A stretch of DNA of 64,000 bases from JAJXZJ01 sp050012855 (GCA_050012855.1 JBEKGJ010000019.1:12301-76300), one strand, 5' to 3'; numbered from the stretch's first letter, positions 11,144-20,164 are shown. Notes: generated by a model from the sequence alone, not told the origin. Made by a program: numbers and translations.

Positions 11144-12640
11144 ATGCTCGCTTGGACCATTTACCTCTCGTTCCTGGGCGCTGGGCTGCTGACGCTGCTG
11201 CCGCGGAACCGCGCGGCGGCGGCGCGCTGGCTGGCCTTGCTGACGGCGCTGGCCGGCCTCGCGGCGGCGGTGGCCGGCACGGTTCAATTCCCAGGGGGCG
11301 CGGGGGCAACCACCTTGATCAAGACCCGCTGGATTCCGCCGCTGCACATCCAGTATTTCCTCGCCGCTGACGGCATCAGCGTGACGCTGGTGCTGCTCAC
11401 GGGCATCGCGGCGGTCGCCGGCATTCTCTTTTCCTGGAACATCGAGCATCGGGCCAAGGAGTTTTTCGCCTTCTACCTCGCGCTCATCGGCGGCGTCTAT
11501 GGCGTGTTCCTGAGCTTCGATCTGTTCCTGCTGTTTGTGTTTTACGAAATCGCCATTATTCCCAAGTATTTTATCATCGCCATCTGGGGTTCGACCCGCC
11601 GCGAATACGGGGCGATGAAGCTGGCGCTGTATTCCTTTGTCGGCAGCGCCATGGTGCTGGTGGGCATGATCGCCGCCTATGTAGTCGCCGGCCACTTGAC
11701 CGGCCGGTACACGTTCGATCTGACGGCGCTGGCGCAGGTGCATTTCCCGGCGGGTTTCCAGCGCTGGGCGTTTCCGCTGGTGTTTGTCGGGTTCGGCATT
11801 CTCGCGGGTCTGTGGCCGTTCCACACTTGGGCGCCCACCGGTCATGTGGCGGCGCCGACGGCCGCTTCGATGCTGCTCGCCGGCGTGGTGATGAAACTCG
11901 GCGCCTACGGCTGTCTGCGCGTGGCGATGACGCTGTTTCCGGCCGGCGTGATGATGTGGCGGACGGAGATCGCGGCGCTGGCGGTCATCGGGATCGTTTA
12001 TGGCGCGATGGTCGCCTTGGTGCAGCGGGACTTCAAGTTCGTGATTGGCTACTCGAGCGTCAGTCACATGGGCTTCGTACTGCTCGGCCTGATGACGCTC
12101 AACCAGATCGGGTTGGACGGCGCGGTGCTGCAGATGTTTTCCCACGGCATCCTCGCGGGACTGTTGTTCGCCGTGGTGGGCCGCATGGTGTATGACCGCA
12201 CGCATACTCGGGATCTGGGCGAACTGGAAACGATGGGCCTGAGCCACGCGCTGCCGTTCGCGGCAGCCACTTTCGTCCTCGCCGCCCTGGCCTCGATGGG
12301 CCTGCCCGGGTTCAGCGGTTTTGTGGCCGAGTTGCAGGTGCTGATCGGCGCCTGGTCCGCCTTCCCGACGGCCGGCGTCTGCGCGGGGATCGGCATCGTG
12401 ATTGGCGTCGCCTACCTGCTGCGGGCCGTCCAGCGCGCGTTCTTCGCGGAAGGCGCGGAGAAACCCGGGAAGGCCGCGGCGCCTGAGCTGCCGCCCATTT
12501 CGTGGCCGGAACGGCTGGGGGCCGGGCTGCTCCTGCTGGCTTCGCTGGTGGTCGGCTTGTATCCGCAGGTGTTACTCAACCTGATTGCGCCCAGCGTGAC
12601 GTCCCTGCTCGAGACCATGCGGAAAGGAGGCGCGCTGTGA
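11144..12640 (+). CDS. nuoM: NADH-quinone oxidoreductase subunit M, second copy
   Basis: A 498-residue second NuoM-type subunit. It has FYEIAIIPKYFIIAIWGSTR, LWPFHTWAPTGHVAAPTAA and GYSSVSHMGFVLLG, each aligning with the first copy but differing at many positions, so it is not a recent duplicate. The ATG at 11144 is 2 bases after the first nuoM stop. Complex I variants with two NuoM subunits (called 2M) are known and are predicted to pump an extra proton. Confidence 0.93.
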   Translation: MLAWTIYLSFLGAGLLTLLPRNRAAAARWLALLTALAGLAAAVAGTVQFPGGAGATTLIKTRWIPPLHIQYFLAADGISVTLVLLTGIAAVAGILFSWNIEHRAKEFFAFYLALIGGVYGVFLSFDLFLLFVFYEIAIIPKYFIIAIWGSTRREYGAMKLALYSFVGSAMVLVGMIAAYVVAGHLTGRYTFDLTALAQVHFPAGFQRWAFPLVFVGFGILAGLWPFHTWAPTGHVAAPTAASMLLAGVVMKLGAYGCLRVAMTLFPAGVMMWRTEIAALAVIGIVYGAMVALVQRDFKFVIGYSSVSHMGFVLLGLMTLNQIGLDGAVLQMFSHGILAGLLFAVVGRMVYDRTHTRDLGELETMGLSHALPFAAATFVLAALASMGLPGFSGFVAELQVLIGAWSAFPTAGVCAGIGIVIGVAYLLRAVQRAFFAEGAEKPGKAAAPELPPISWPERLGAGLLLLASLVVGLYPQVLLNLIAPSVTSLLETMRKGGAL

Positions 12641-14145
12641 GCGGCTTCGATTATCTCGACCTGCTGAGCCTGCTGGCGCCGGAGACGATTCTGGTCGTGG
12701 CCTCCCTGGCGGTGCTGGTGGTGGATCTCGGCTTCATGCGGGCCCAACCCCTGCCCGCGCGGTGGCTCGCCGGCGGCGTGGTCACCGGCCTCGGCGGCCT
12801 GCTCGCAATCCTCTGGCTCGTGAACGTGCAGGTGCAGGCCAACGTCGCCGAAGGCATCCTCGTCGTGGACGCGTTGACGCAACTGGTCAAGACGGTGCTG
12901 GTGGCCATGCTGCTGTTCACCGCAGCGATCTCCCTGCGCGCGACCTTCACCGAGCAGGTCGGCGAGTATTTCTGCCTCCTGACGCTGGCCACGGTCGGTA
13001 TGATGTTCATGGTCAGTTCCGAGGATGTGCTGATGATTTTCGTCGCCCTCGAACTGACCAGTCTCTCGCTCTACATCCTGACGGCCTTCAACCAGCAGAA
13101 CCGGGCGCCGGCGGAGGCGGGATTGAAATACTTTCTCTTCGGCGGCATGGCGGCGGCCTTCACCCTGTTCGGTCTGAGTCTGGTTTACGGCCTTACCGAG
13201 GCAACCAATCTGCGCGACATCGCCGCGCAACTCCACGGCAAAACCCTCGACCCGCTGTTCACCGTGGCGCTGGTCATGGTGGTGATGGGTTTCGGTTTCA
13301 AAATCGCGGCCGTGCCGTTCCATCTCTGGGCGCCGGATGCCTACCAGGGCGCACCGACACCGTCCGCCGCGCTGATTGCCTCCGGGTCCAAAGTGGCGAG
13401 CTTCTTCGTGTTCGCCAAGGTCATGGCGTTGGGCTTCGCGGGGGCGGAAGGCAGCGGCGCCGGGCGTCAGTTCGCACCCGGCTGGGTGCCCGTGCTGGCC
13501 ACCCTCTCGGTCGCTTCGATGCTGCTGGGCAACCTCGCCGCCATCGCGCAAACCAGTGTGAAACGCCTGCTCGCCTACTCGGCCATCGCCCACGCGGGCT
13601 ACATGCTCCTTGGTCTGCTGGCCATGAGTGACCCGGCGCGGCGCGCCGACGGCATGGCGGCCCTCGTTTATTACGCAACCACCTACGGCTTGACCACGAT
13701 CGGCGCCTTCGGAGTGGTCGGGGTGGTCGAGCGCAACGGCGGCGAAACCCTCGAACACTTTGCGGGGCTGAGCCGCCGATCGCCGCTGGCGGCCGTCTGC
13801 CTGATGGTGTTCCTGCTGTCTCTGGCCGGCATTCCGCCGCTCGCGGGATTCTTCGGCAAATTCTATCTGTTTACGGCTGCGGCCGGGGCGGGAGCCGGGA
13901 GCCTCGGCTTGATCTGGCTGGTGATTCTCGCCATCGCCATGAGCGCCGTGTCCCTTTATTACTACCTGCAGGTTCTGAAGCGGGCCTTCGTGGCACCGCT
14001 TCCCGAGGGGGTGCCGCCGTTCGCGGCTTCGCCCATCGAGAGCCTGGCCTTGGGCGCCCTGGCGTTGGCCGTGATCGTGCTCGGCGCGCTGCCGATGCTG
14101 CTGCTTGGCGCGTTGGTCGAGGCCGTCAAGACTGTCGGATTCTGA
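12637..14145 (+). CDS. nuoN: NADH-quinone oxidoreductase subunit N
   Basis: A 502-residue antiporter-like subunit and the last gene of the operon. Recognisable parts are LELTSLSLYILTAF, KIAAVPFHLWAPDAYQGAPTP and LLAYSAIAHAGYMLLGLLA. The start is a GTG at 12637 that overlaps the previous stop (GTGA) and is preceded by a strong GGAAAGGAGG ribosome site. No nuoE, nuoF or nuoG follows, so the NADH-oxidising module must be elsewhere or missing. Confidence 0.95.
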   Translation: MSGFDYLDLLSLLAPETILVVASLAVLVVDLGFMRAQPLPARWLAGGVVTGLGGLLAILWLVNVQVQANVAEGILVVDALTQLVKTVLVAMLLFTAAISLRATFTEQVGEYFCLLTLATVGMMFMVSSEDVLMIFVALELTSLSLYILTAFNQQNRAPAEAGLKYFLFGGMAAAFTLFGLSLVYGLTEATNLRDIAAQLHGKTLDPLFTVALVMVVMGFGFKIAAVPFHLWAPDAYQGAPTPSAALIASGSKVASFFVFAKVMALGFAGAEGSGAGRQFAPGWVPVLATLSVASMLLGNLAAIAQTSVKRLLAYSAIAHAGYMLLGLLAMSDPARRADGMAALVYYATTYGLTTIGAFGVVGVVERNGGETLEHFAGLSRRSPLAAVCLMVFLLSLAGIPPLAGFFGKFYLFTAAAGAGAGSLGLIWLVILAIAMSAVSLYYYLQVLKRAFVAPLPEGVPPFAASPIESLALGALALAVIVLGALPMLLLGALVEAVKTVGF

Positions 14146-14202
14146 TCCGCGCCACCCGTCTCTCGGCGCCGCCATCGCCAAGTTACCGGCCGGCGCAGGC
14201 AA

Positions 14203-15525
14203 TCAAGTCCCGCCTGAACCCGACGCCACGTCCACGGCCGGCAGTTTCGCGGCGTCCCGGTCTAGTTTGAGCACCACCACGGTGTCGCTCGGATCGCGGG
14301 CGCCGGGCGCGACCGAAAGTTCGATCCCGCCGGAGGTCTGGCGCACCGCGGCCCGGCCGCCGGATAAGACGCGACCGTTGATGATTCGAGCGGGAATGGC
14401 CGGCAGCCGAAGCGGTCCTTCGGGCCAGTTCAGCACATGCACGTAAATGGTCCGGCCCCGGAGGGTCGAGGCTCCAAAAGCGGCCGGCTTGAACGGGCCG
14501 CCGCGCGTGCCGTAGATGCTGGCGTGGTGGCGCCGGACCCAGGTGCCGACCGCGCGCAGCACGTCCGCCTGGCGCGGCTCGATCCGCCCGTCGGGCATCG
14601 GGCCAACATCAAGCAGCAGGTTGCCATCGCCGCCCACCGTCCGCGCCAGGATGCCGATCACCTCCCGCGGCGTTTTGATCGTGTCGTCCGGCTTCCATGA
14701 CCACTGGGTTCCCAGCGTCATGCAGGTTTCCCAGGGCCGCTCATCGTCATAGCGGCCAATGCGCTGTTCCGGGGTGTAGTAGTCGGCGTGGGGGCTGAGA
14801 ATCTGGTTGTCGTTGTTGCCCACGCCCAGGTCGAGGCGGTTGTTGATGACGATGCGCGGCTGCAGCGCTCGGGTGAGGGCATACGTCGTCGCCTGGTCGT
14901 AAACCGGCTCGTGGCCGTCCCAGTCAAACCACATCAGATCAATGCGACCGTAGTGACTCAGGACTTCGCGCAACTCCCCTTGGATCCGGCCGAGGAAGGC
15001 GGCGTTGCGCTCCGTGCGAAAGTCCGGATCGCGCCAGTCCATCGGGGAAAAATACCAGCCCAGCCGCAAGCCGCTGCGGTGCGCGGCGGTCGCCAGTTCC
15101 GCGCAGACATCGCGACGGAACGGGGTGGCGGCGATGTTGTACGGATCAACCTGCGAATGCCAGAGCAGGAAGCCGTCGCAATGCTTGGCCGTCAGGACGA
15201 CGTATTTCATGCCGGCGGCCTGGGCCAAGGCGGTCCACTTGCCCGCGTTGAAATTCGTCGGGTTGAACTGGCGGTAGAGCTGGTCGTAAACCGCCACTGG
15301 CGTGGGGCCGTTGTTCGGGCACTTGGGATTCGAGTTGGCGCGGGACCAACTGATTTCCTGCCCGGTCAGGCTCACCGGCCCCCAGTGAACGAACAGGCCG
15401 AAGCGCCCGTCGCGCCACCACGCCAGACGCGCCTCGTGCTGCGCCGGGGTTTCCGGCGGTTGCGCCAGCGCCGTCACCGAGAGCAGACCGGCCAACAAAA
15501 GACGGAGGCTATTCATGGTTCGCAC
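14203..15525 (-). CDS. Secreted alpha-L-fucosidase, GH29
   Basis: A 440-residue protein with a signal peptide (residues about 4-21). The GH29 catalytic domain starts with WWRDGRFGLFVHWG. It includes KYVVLTAKHCDGFLLWHS and the nucleophile region LMWFDWDG at about residue 200, where the first Asp should be the catalytic nucleophile. The enzyme would release L-fucose from glycans in the periplasm. It converges on the nuo operon. An alternative ATG lies 9 bases inside. Confidence 0.9.
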   Translation of the reverse strand: MRTMNSLRLLLAGLLSVTALAQPPETPAQHEARLAWWRDGRFGLFVHWGPVSLTGQEISWSRANSNPKCPNNGPTPVAVYDQLYRQFNPTNFNAGKWTALAQAAGMKYVVLTAKHCDGFLLWHSQVDPYNIAATPFRRDVCAELATAAHRSGLRLGWYFSPMDWRDPDFRTERNAAFLGRIQGELREVLSHYGRIDLMWFDWDGHEPVYDQATTYALTRALQPRIVINNRLDLGVGNNDNQILSPHADYYTPEQRIGRYDDERPWETCMTLGTQWSWKPDDTIKTPREVIGILARTVGGDGNLLLDVGPMPDGRIEPRQADVLRAVGTWVRRHHASIYGTRGGPFKPAAFGASTLRGRTIYVHVLNWPEGPLRLPAIPARIINGRVLSGGRAAVRQTSGGIELSVAPGARDPSDTVVVLKLDRDAAKLPAVDVASGSGGT

Positions 15526-15966
15526 CTTGAGACCGCTGGATGGATGGAGTTCACGCCACGATCAACTGCTTGATGCCGCTCACTCAGGCCCCGCGGACGG
15601 CCAGGCCGCGGTTCCGCGCACGCTCGTTCACGGCGGACGCTAAACCTCCGGGTGCTCCCATTTCCACGAGAATCGGAGAAGCGGAGAAGCTGTCGGGGCG
15701 GGAAAGCGACCGCCGAACACCGCCCGCAATGGCTTCAAATCTTCGGCCGGCGTGCCGAGCAAGCCGTTCAGCGGCAGGTTGGCCGCCGGGAGGACGGGCG
15801 AATGGGGGCGAGGCTTGGAGACGGGGATTGAACACGAGTGCTGAATACCGGGTCTGTTCTTCAGGTCTATTTTTCAGATGACAAGGAGGGCGGGCGGGCG
15901 GAGAGTGCCGTCCGCCGCTCCAGGCGAACGCCTGGATGACAGGCAGAGGATTGGAGAAAGAAATCC
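15526..15966. other. Intergenic stretch without a supported gene
   Basis: About 440 bases separate the divergent fucosidase and DUF6600-like genes. Short reading frames exist on both strands, but their composition is arbitrary. No promoter or RNA is convincing. It presumably holds promoters for both flanking genes. Confidence 0.4.
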
Positions 15967-16992
15967 GTGAAACGAAACCATCGGTTGGACTTTAACGCGC
16001 ACGTATTTGACGCCATTACCGGCTTGCTCTTCGGATGGGCCGTGGTGAGTGCGGGCAATACCTGTAGTGCCCAAGAACCGCCACCGCCGCCGCCCGGTCC
16101 CGCCGTGGCCGCGCCGGCCCAACCTCCTCCGCCACCACCGCCGGGAACGCCCGTGGTCAATCAGGCGTATTTTCAGGCGCAACTGGCGCCTTACGGCACC
16201 TGGATGCAAGTCGGGGGCGTTTTGTGCTGGCGTCCTGACTCCGCCCTCCGGGCCAATCCCGACTGGCGTCCGTACTACGACCTGGGGCGGTGGGTTTACA
16301 CGGAGAATGGTTGGTTTTGGCAGTCCGATTATGGCTGGGGCGACATCCCGTTCCACTACGGCCGTTGGTTCCGGGACCCCGTGCAGGGCTGGCTCTGGGT
16401 GCCGGATTATACATGGGGTCCGGCCTGGGTTTGCTGGCGTCAGGCGGAAGCGGACGCCTGCATTGGCTGGGCTCCTTTGCCGCCCGGCGCTGTTTTCATT
16501 GACGGGGGATGGATGTATCACGGCGCCCGCGTCGCCGTCGGTTTTGATTTTGGCCTGGGCGCAGGCGTGTTCGTGTTCATGGGCTACGATCACTTCCATG
16601 ACGGGTTTTTCCGGATGCGCGGGCGGGAATATGCTTTCCACGTGCATCCGGATCGGGTGCACGCCTTCTATGGAAGGAGCGTTCTCCGAAATGAGTTTCA
16701 CGCCGACGCGCATGGCCGGTTGGTCAACGAAGGACTGGGCCGCGAACGCGTCGAGCGCTTGACGAATCACAAGGTGGAAGCCGTGCACTTTGAAGAACGA
16801 CATCCGGCGGTCAGGGCGGACGCCAAGCCGACGGGAGGCGCCGGTCCGGCCAAGCCTGCGGCTGGCGCGGGACCAGCCAAACCGGCCGGAGGCGCCGCCG
16901 CGCCCGCCTCAGTCAACAAGGTCTATCGTCCGCCCGTGGCAACCGCGAAACCAGCCACTCCGGCAAGAACCGCCGCGCCCCAGAAAAAGTAA
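15967..16992 (+). CDS. Secreted Trp-rich protein, DUF6600-like
   Basis: A 341-residue exported protein. A hydrophobic N-terminus is followed by a Pro-rich linker (about residues 36-60). A domain very rich in Trp and Tyr covers about residues 60-215, with repeated patterns such as YGTWMQVGG, GRWVYTENGWFW, YGWGDIPFHYGRWF and GWLWVPDYTWGPAWV. This matches the YXXW-type DUF6600 family found in Acidobacteria and Verrucomicrobiota, whose function is unknown. The tail is a low-complexity Gly/Ala/Pro/Lys stretch. The start is a GTG with a GGAGAAAG ribosome site. Confidence 0.75.
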   Translation: MKRNHRLDFNAHVFDAITGLLFGWAVVSAGNTCSAQEPPPPPPGPAVAAPAQPPPPPPPGTPVVNQAYFQAQLAPYGTWMQVGGVLCWRPDSALRANPDWRPYYDLGRWVYTENGWFWQSDYGWGDIPFHYGRWFRDPVQGWLWVPDYTWGPAWVCWRQAEADACIGWAPLPPGAVFIDGGWMYHGARVAVGFDFGLGAGVFVFMGYDHFHDGFFRMRGREYAFHVHPDRVHAFYGRSVLRNEFHADAHGRLVNEGLGRERVERLTNHKVEAVHFEERHPAVRADAKPTGGAGPAKPAAGAGPAKPAGGAAAPASVNKVYRPPVATAKPATPARTAAPQKK

Positions 16993-17186
16993 CCGGCCTG
17001 GGCAGGGAGATTTGCCCGGTTGAAAAACTCGGCGGGCCAGTTGGCGGGTAGTGTCCGAATTCGCCTGGCACGGTGGGGCGAGCCGTTCATGCCGTGGAGT
17101 TGAACGCCCCACCAAGCTGAGACGCTGCCAGTCAGCGGCGGAAGTTGACAATCGAGAATATAACAACCGAAGAAACGAGAAAAACC

Positions 17187-17846
17187 GTGAAATTAATCCA
17201 GCGAACTATTGAAGTAACTTTGGTGTCCGTGGCCGTGGTGTTGGCGACCGGGTGCAACACGCCTTCCGGCGCGTTTGCCGGTGGTGCGGTCGGCGGCGTC
17301 CTGGGGGGAGTGATCGGGCACGCCACCGGGAATACCCGGGCGGGCATCTTGATCGGCGCGACAACCGGCGCCATCGCCGGTGGCATCATCGGCCATTTGA
17401 ACGCGCAGCAACAGGCCCGACTCCAGCAACAGTCGCCGCAAACGCTCGTCATTATCCAGCATAACGATGAGGTCCTTCGTCAACAGGCGGCCCAACCGCC
17501 GCCGCCGCCGCCGTACGCGCCGCCGCAACCGGGCCAACCGGCGCCGCCCGTGTACACGTCGCCCCAGCCCGCTCAGCCACAGCCGACTCAGCCGCCGCCC
17601 GCTCAGCCGCAGGCAGCTCAGCCACCGCCGGACTCAGGGCAAACGCAGAATCTCAACCTCATTCCGCTCGGGGTGGAAGACATCAAGGCCCTCGCCGCGG
17701 CCGGGGTTAAGCCCGAGGTCATCATTGAAGAGATTGGCAAATCGAAATCCGTTTACAGCCAGCAGGACATTGCCGCCGTCCAACAAGCCACTCCTCCCGT
17801 TGATCCCAGCGTCATCGAGTTCATGAAGAAGACGAAGCCCAGTTAA
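17187..17846 (+). CDS. Glycine-zipper lipoprotein
   Basis: I chose the GTG at 17187 (a TTG at 17145 is also open) because it gives a short lipoprotein signal that ends LATGC. The mature part has glycine-zipper repeats (GGAVGGVLGGVIGHATG, then GATTGAIAGGIIGHL), typical of outer-membrane-associated helices. A long Pro/Gln/Ala linker at about residues 95-160 precedes a small folded C-terminal domain. It resembles YMGG/Gly-zipper lipoproteins of unknown role. It shares the GTG-AAA start context of the upstream gene. Confidence 0.7.
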   Translation: MKLIQRTIEVTLVSVAVVLATGCNTPSGAFAGGAVGGVLGGVIGHATGNTRAGILIGATTGAIAGGIIGHLNAQQQARLQQQSPQTLVIIQHNDEVLRQQAAQPPPPPPYAPPQPGQPAPPVYTSPQPAQPQPTQPPPAQPQAAQPPPDSGQTQNLNLIPLGVEDIKALAAAGVKPEVIIEEIGKSKSVYSQQDIAAVQQATPPVDPSVIEFMKKTKPS

Positions 17847-17884
17847 CCCGCCGTCAACAACGGCCCGACAGCCGGTCGAGCCCT

Positions 17885-18020
17885 CCGGCAAGCCCGAGGC
17901 ATCGTCCGCCAGACGATGGGTGCCTTCTTCAATCGCATGGACGACGTCCACCCCGCGCCGCCGCAATTGCTCGGCGATCGCCAGCGGGACGTGGACGTCA
18001 AGGTAAAGCGGGACAGGCAT
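17885..18020 (-). pseudogene. Truncated DUF5615 (PIN-like toxin)
   Basis: The first 45 residues match the DUF5615 PIN-like family: MPVPLYLDVHVP, which holds the first acidic residue, then RRRGVDVVHAIEEG. Homology then stops. The frame runs on antisense to the lipoprotein gene as random sequence, so the acidic core and C-terminal half are lost. It overlaps the DUF433 gene upstream by 23 bases, the usual arrangement of this toxin-antitoxin-like pair. Confidence 0.6.
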
Positions 18021-18345
18021 GACGACGCTTCAAGGCGCGGAGCCGTTCCATCCCGGGCGAGGTGGGCGTGTTCCGGGCCAACCGTTCGCTCTCCCGCCAC
18101 TCCAGGTCGTTCTCCTCGTCAATCTCCGCCGGGTGATCGAAGTAGCAGGCCAGCGCGGCGTGGATTTCGGCCAGGGTCAGGTAGGGGTGCTGCCGCTGAA
18201 TCTCGTCGGGCGACCAGCCGTGGCCCACGTAGTCCATGACGATCTGGGCCACCCGGGTACGCGGGTGGCTCTCCAATCGGGCCGGTTCTCCGGCGGCCTT
18301 CACGATGTGCGGATAAACGGTCGCCGCAACCAGGGCGGGTGTCAA
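17998..18345 (-). CDS. DUF433 protein, putative antitoxin
   Basis: A 115-residue protein with the DUF433 winged-helix core at residues about 28-75: TRVAQIVMDYVGHGWSPDEI, then HPYLTLAEIHAALACYFDH. DUF433 proteins usually precede a PIN-like DUF5615 gene and act as putative antitoxins. Here the partner is truncated. The start is a TTG, and a GTG 45 bases inside is an alternative. Confidence 0.7.
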   Translation of the reverse strand: MTPALVAATVYPHIVKAAGEPARLESHPRTRVAQIVMDYVGHGWSPDEIQRQHPYLTLAEIHAALACYFDHPAEIDEENDLEWRESERLARNTPTSPGMERLRALKRRHACPALP

Positions 18346-18351
18346 CGCGCG

Positions 18352-18475
18352 CTATTCGTATTCGACGCGAATCCGGTAGAAACGAGCCGGGCTGTTCGCC
18401 GCGCTGTCAGTGAGAGTGATCGTGCCACCTGTGCCCGGCAATGTCTGAACGGCGCTCCAATTCGCACGAGATTCG
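18352..18475 (-). pseudogene. Orphan C-terminus of a large secreted protein
   Basis: On the minus strand an open frame ends at a TAG (18352-18354) and encodes a piece beginning NWSAVQTLPGTGG and ending FYRIRVEYE. This is the kind of C-terminal end seen on large Ig-like or repeat-bearing secreted proteins of this phylum. Nothing upstream continues it. It is joined to the dispersed repeat at 18385-18590. Confidence 0.45.
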
Positions 18476-18590
18476 CGAAGACAAGGCTGCGCGTGACGTC
18501 GCCTGTCCGTGAACGCAGCCCGGCCGATAGCAGGATGCCAGAATCAAGACCTGAGTCGTCTAAAGCACGATACTACGGACCCCTTCACCA
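18385..18590 (+). repeat. Dispersed repeat, copy A
   Basis: Shares several blocks with copies near 30.8 kb and 35.1 kb. Shared blocks include CCGTGAACGCAGCCCGGCCG at about 18507 and CACGATACTACGGACCCCTT near the end. It overlaps the orphan coding tail at its left end, and the 35.1 kb copy shows the same association. Confidence 0.7.
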
Positions 18591-18865
18591 CTCTGAATGA
18601 TTCGATTACCGACTCAGCCGGGCTGGCGCGCGCCCTGCCGGCGGGCGGGCGAACGAAGCGCTGCGGGCAGGGTTGGGATTGGATCCGAACTTCGCCAGGT
18701 GCAGCAGCAGGCTTCCGGATTTCTCAACGGTGTGAATGGTGAGGACTGAGAGTCGCCGGGGCCACCGCATGACGGCGCCTCGCATTGTCAATTGTAAGAA
18801 CCCCTTCAAGGACGCCCTTGTACCAGCATCGAAAGTGTTCAAGGTGGGTGGACACGTGTAGTTTG

Positions 18866-18955
18866 GGCTAACGCTCTGCGTCAGGCGCGCGGGGCACCTG
18901 GGCCAGGATAAACAGGAAGGCGCGACCCCGCGTCGCCTGCACGCAGTTGTTGGGC
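18866..18955 (-). repeat. attC recombination site (cassette 1)
   Basis: On the minus strand it starts GCCCAAC (18949-18955) and ends GTTAGCC (18866-18872). These act as the R'' and R' boxes, the latter with one mismatch to GTTRRRY. Between them CTGCGTGCAGGCGACGCGGG pairs with CCCCGCGCGCCTGACGCAG, leaving single unpaired bases on one arm, which is the hallmark of a folded attC site. It overlaps the end of the acetyltransferase frame. Confidence 0.75.
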
Positions 18956-19507
18956 GGCCGCCCAATCCGAGCGCAGCAAAGCGTAGATGTAGAAGTCGTG
19001 TGGTTGCCCACGACACACACGATAACTCCGCAGACAGCCCTCACGCACAAACCCGCTGCGTTCAAGCAAGCGCTCCGACCGCCTGTTGTCGACCCTGACG
19101 AAGGCGTGTATGCGATTGACGTGGTCCTGTCGGTAAGTCCACTGAAGTACCGCGGCCACGGCTTGGCCCATCAGCCCCTTGCCCCAGTGAGCTTGCGCTA
19201 GGTCGAACGCCAGCTCCGCCCAGCAGTGTACCTTGGACCACTCGTTAAAGCCGCAGGTGCCGACAAGCTGATCATCCTGTTGGAGAGCGACCCCCCATTT
19301 GGACAGCTCACCCGCCGCCCAACGGCTCAGAGCCCGCTCGATGATTGCCTCGACCATCGGTACCGATGCAACGGGATAGCTGGTCAATTCTGTAACGACG
19401 GGATCCCGCAGGTAGGCGTACAGCGCGGCAGCGTCGGCCACCCGGAGCGGGCGCAGGCGCGCTCCGTCGAGGTCAATCGTTGGCGGATGTTGTGTCTTGT
19501 CTGCCAT
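18881..19507 (-). CDS. GNAT-family acetyltransferase (RimJ/RimL-like), integron cassette
   Basis: A 208-residue acetyltransferase. It has the RimJ/RimL layout: a first strand with LRPLRVADAAALYAYLRD, the acetyl-CoA loop around AQAHWGKGLMGQAV, and the C-terminal NRRSERLLERSGFVREG. The substrate is unknown and could be a protein N-terminus or a small molecule. The last 25 residues are encoded by the attC site, so the folded domain ends near LLRSDW. I prefer the ATG at 19507 over a GTG at 19516. It is the first of three cassettes in one orientation. Confidence 0.8.
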   Translation of the reverse strand: MADKTQHPPTIDLDGARLRPLRVADAAALYAYLRDPVVTELTSYPVASVPMVEAIIERALSRWAAGELSKWGVALQQDDQLVGTCGFNEWSKVHCWAELAFDLAQAHWGKGLMGQAVAAVLQWTYRQDHVNRIHAFVRVDNRRSERLLERSGFVREGCLRSYRVCRGQPHDFYIYALLRSDWAAAQQLRAGDAGSRLPVYPGPGAPRA

Positions 19508-19536
19508 GAGTCTCACTGCCTCGCTCCGTCATGTCC

Positions 19537-19635
19537 GCCCAACGAAAAAAGCTGAGCCACCGCCGACTCGCGACGCGAACCGCGATAGCGGAACTGACCG
19601 CGCCAACGGCGGTTGGCTCCGGCGACTTGTTAGGC
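19537..19635 (-). repeat. attC recombination site (cassette 2)
   Basis: On the minus strand it runs from GCCTAAC (19629-19635) to GTTGGGC (19537-19543), which are perfect R'' and R' boxes 99 bases apart end to end. Inner arms GGAGCCAACCGCC and GGCGGTGGCTC pair imperfectly, as expected of L'' and L' boxes. It lies between the stop of the 87-residue gene and the start of the acetyltransferase gene. Confidence 0.8.
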
Positions 19636-19662
19636 GAATGAATAATTTCTCATAAACAACAA

Positions 19663-19926
19663 TCATTGCTTCTTTCTTGCCATCCAATGCAAAGCCAGAG
19701 CCGTCACAAGAAATAGAAATACCAGCACAATCCTCAAGGTCATAAAAAACACCAGCGCTAGTCTTCCCAACTCCTTTTCATCCACTTTGAAAAAAGAAGA
19801 CACCCAAGACACCCAAGTGTTCCAAAATGCGTAGGTGAGGAAAACATAAAACAGGGCGAATGCAACGCCGATGATAAATGCCCGGAATAAGAAGTTCCGA
19901 AAGAATATGATTTTGTCGTGTTCCAT
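19663..19926 (-). CDS. Small two-helix membrane protein, integron cassette
   Basis: An 87-residue protein with two clear membrane helices (about residues 12-37 and 55-82) and charged ends. It is AT-rich compared with the flanking core genes, which suggests recent arrival. It sits in a cassette with an attC site downstream (19537-19635), and the attC of the next cassette lies just beyond its start. I recognise no family. Confidence 0.6.
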   Translation of the reverse strand: MEHDKIIFFRNFLFRAFIIGVAFALFYVFLTYAFWNTWVSWVSSFFKVDEKELGRLALVFFMTLRIVLVFLFLVTALALHWMARKKQ

Positions 19927-19980
19927 ACGTTTACATTTGGGCTTTGGCTGGATTTGTCAACCTCACAAGCGCGCTCAGTC

Positions 19981-20151
19981 GCCTAACGTGCAAATATAGG
20001 ACATCCGGCGTTATTCATCCGGGGGCAAGGCGGGCGCAGCGAACCCACCGCCGCCGAAAGGAGCGGTGGAGCGCACGAGGCGCTGCCGAAATGCCGCCCG
20101 GCTCTGAACGTGGAAGCGGGGCGGCGGTTCGACTCCACCGCCTTGTTGGAC
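19981..20151 (-). repeat. attC recombination site (cassette 3)
   Basis: On the minus strand it starts GTCCAAC (20145-20151) and ends GTTAGGC (19981-19987). The inner arms GTCGAACCGCCGCC and GGCGGCGGTGGGTTCG can pair with a bulge. At 171 bases it is long for an attC, closer to the size of chromosomal super-integron sites. It follows the stop of the membrane protease-like gene. Confidence 0.7.
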
Positions 20152-20164
20152 ACCATTTCCATCA

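Noticed and set aside
17634..17884. Continuation of the DUF5615 frame across the lipoprotein gene.
   Set aside because: The sequence after the first 45 residues is antisense to a better-supported lipoprotein gene and shows no PIN-like acidic residues.
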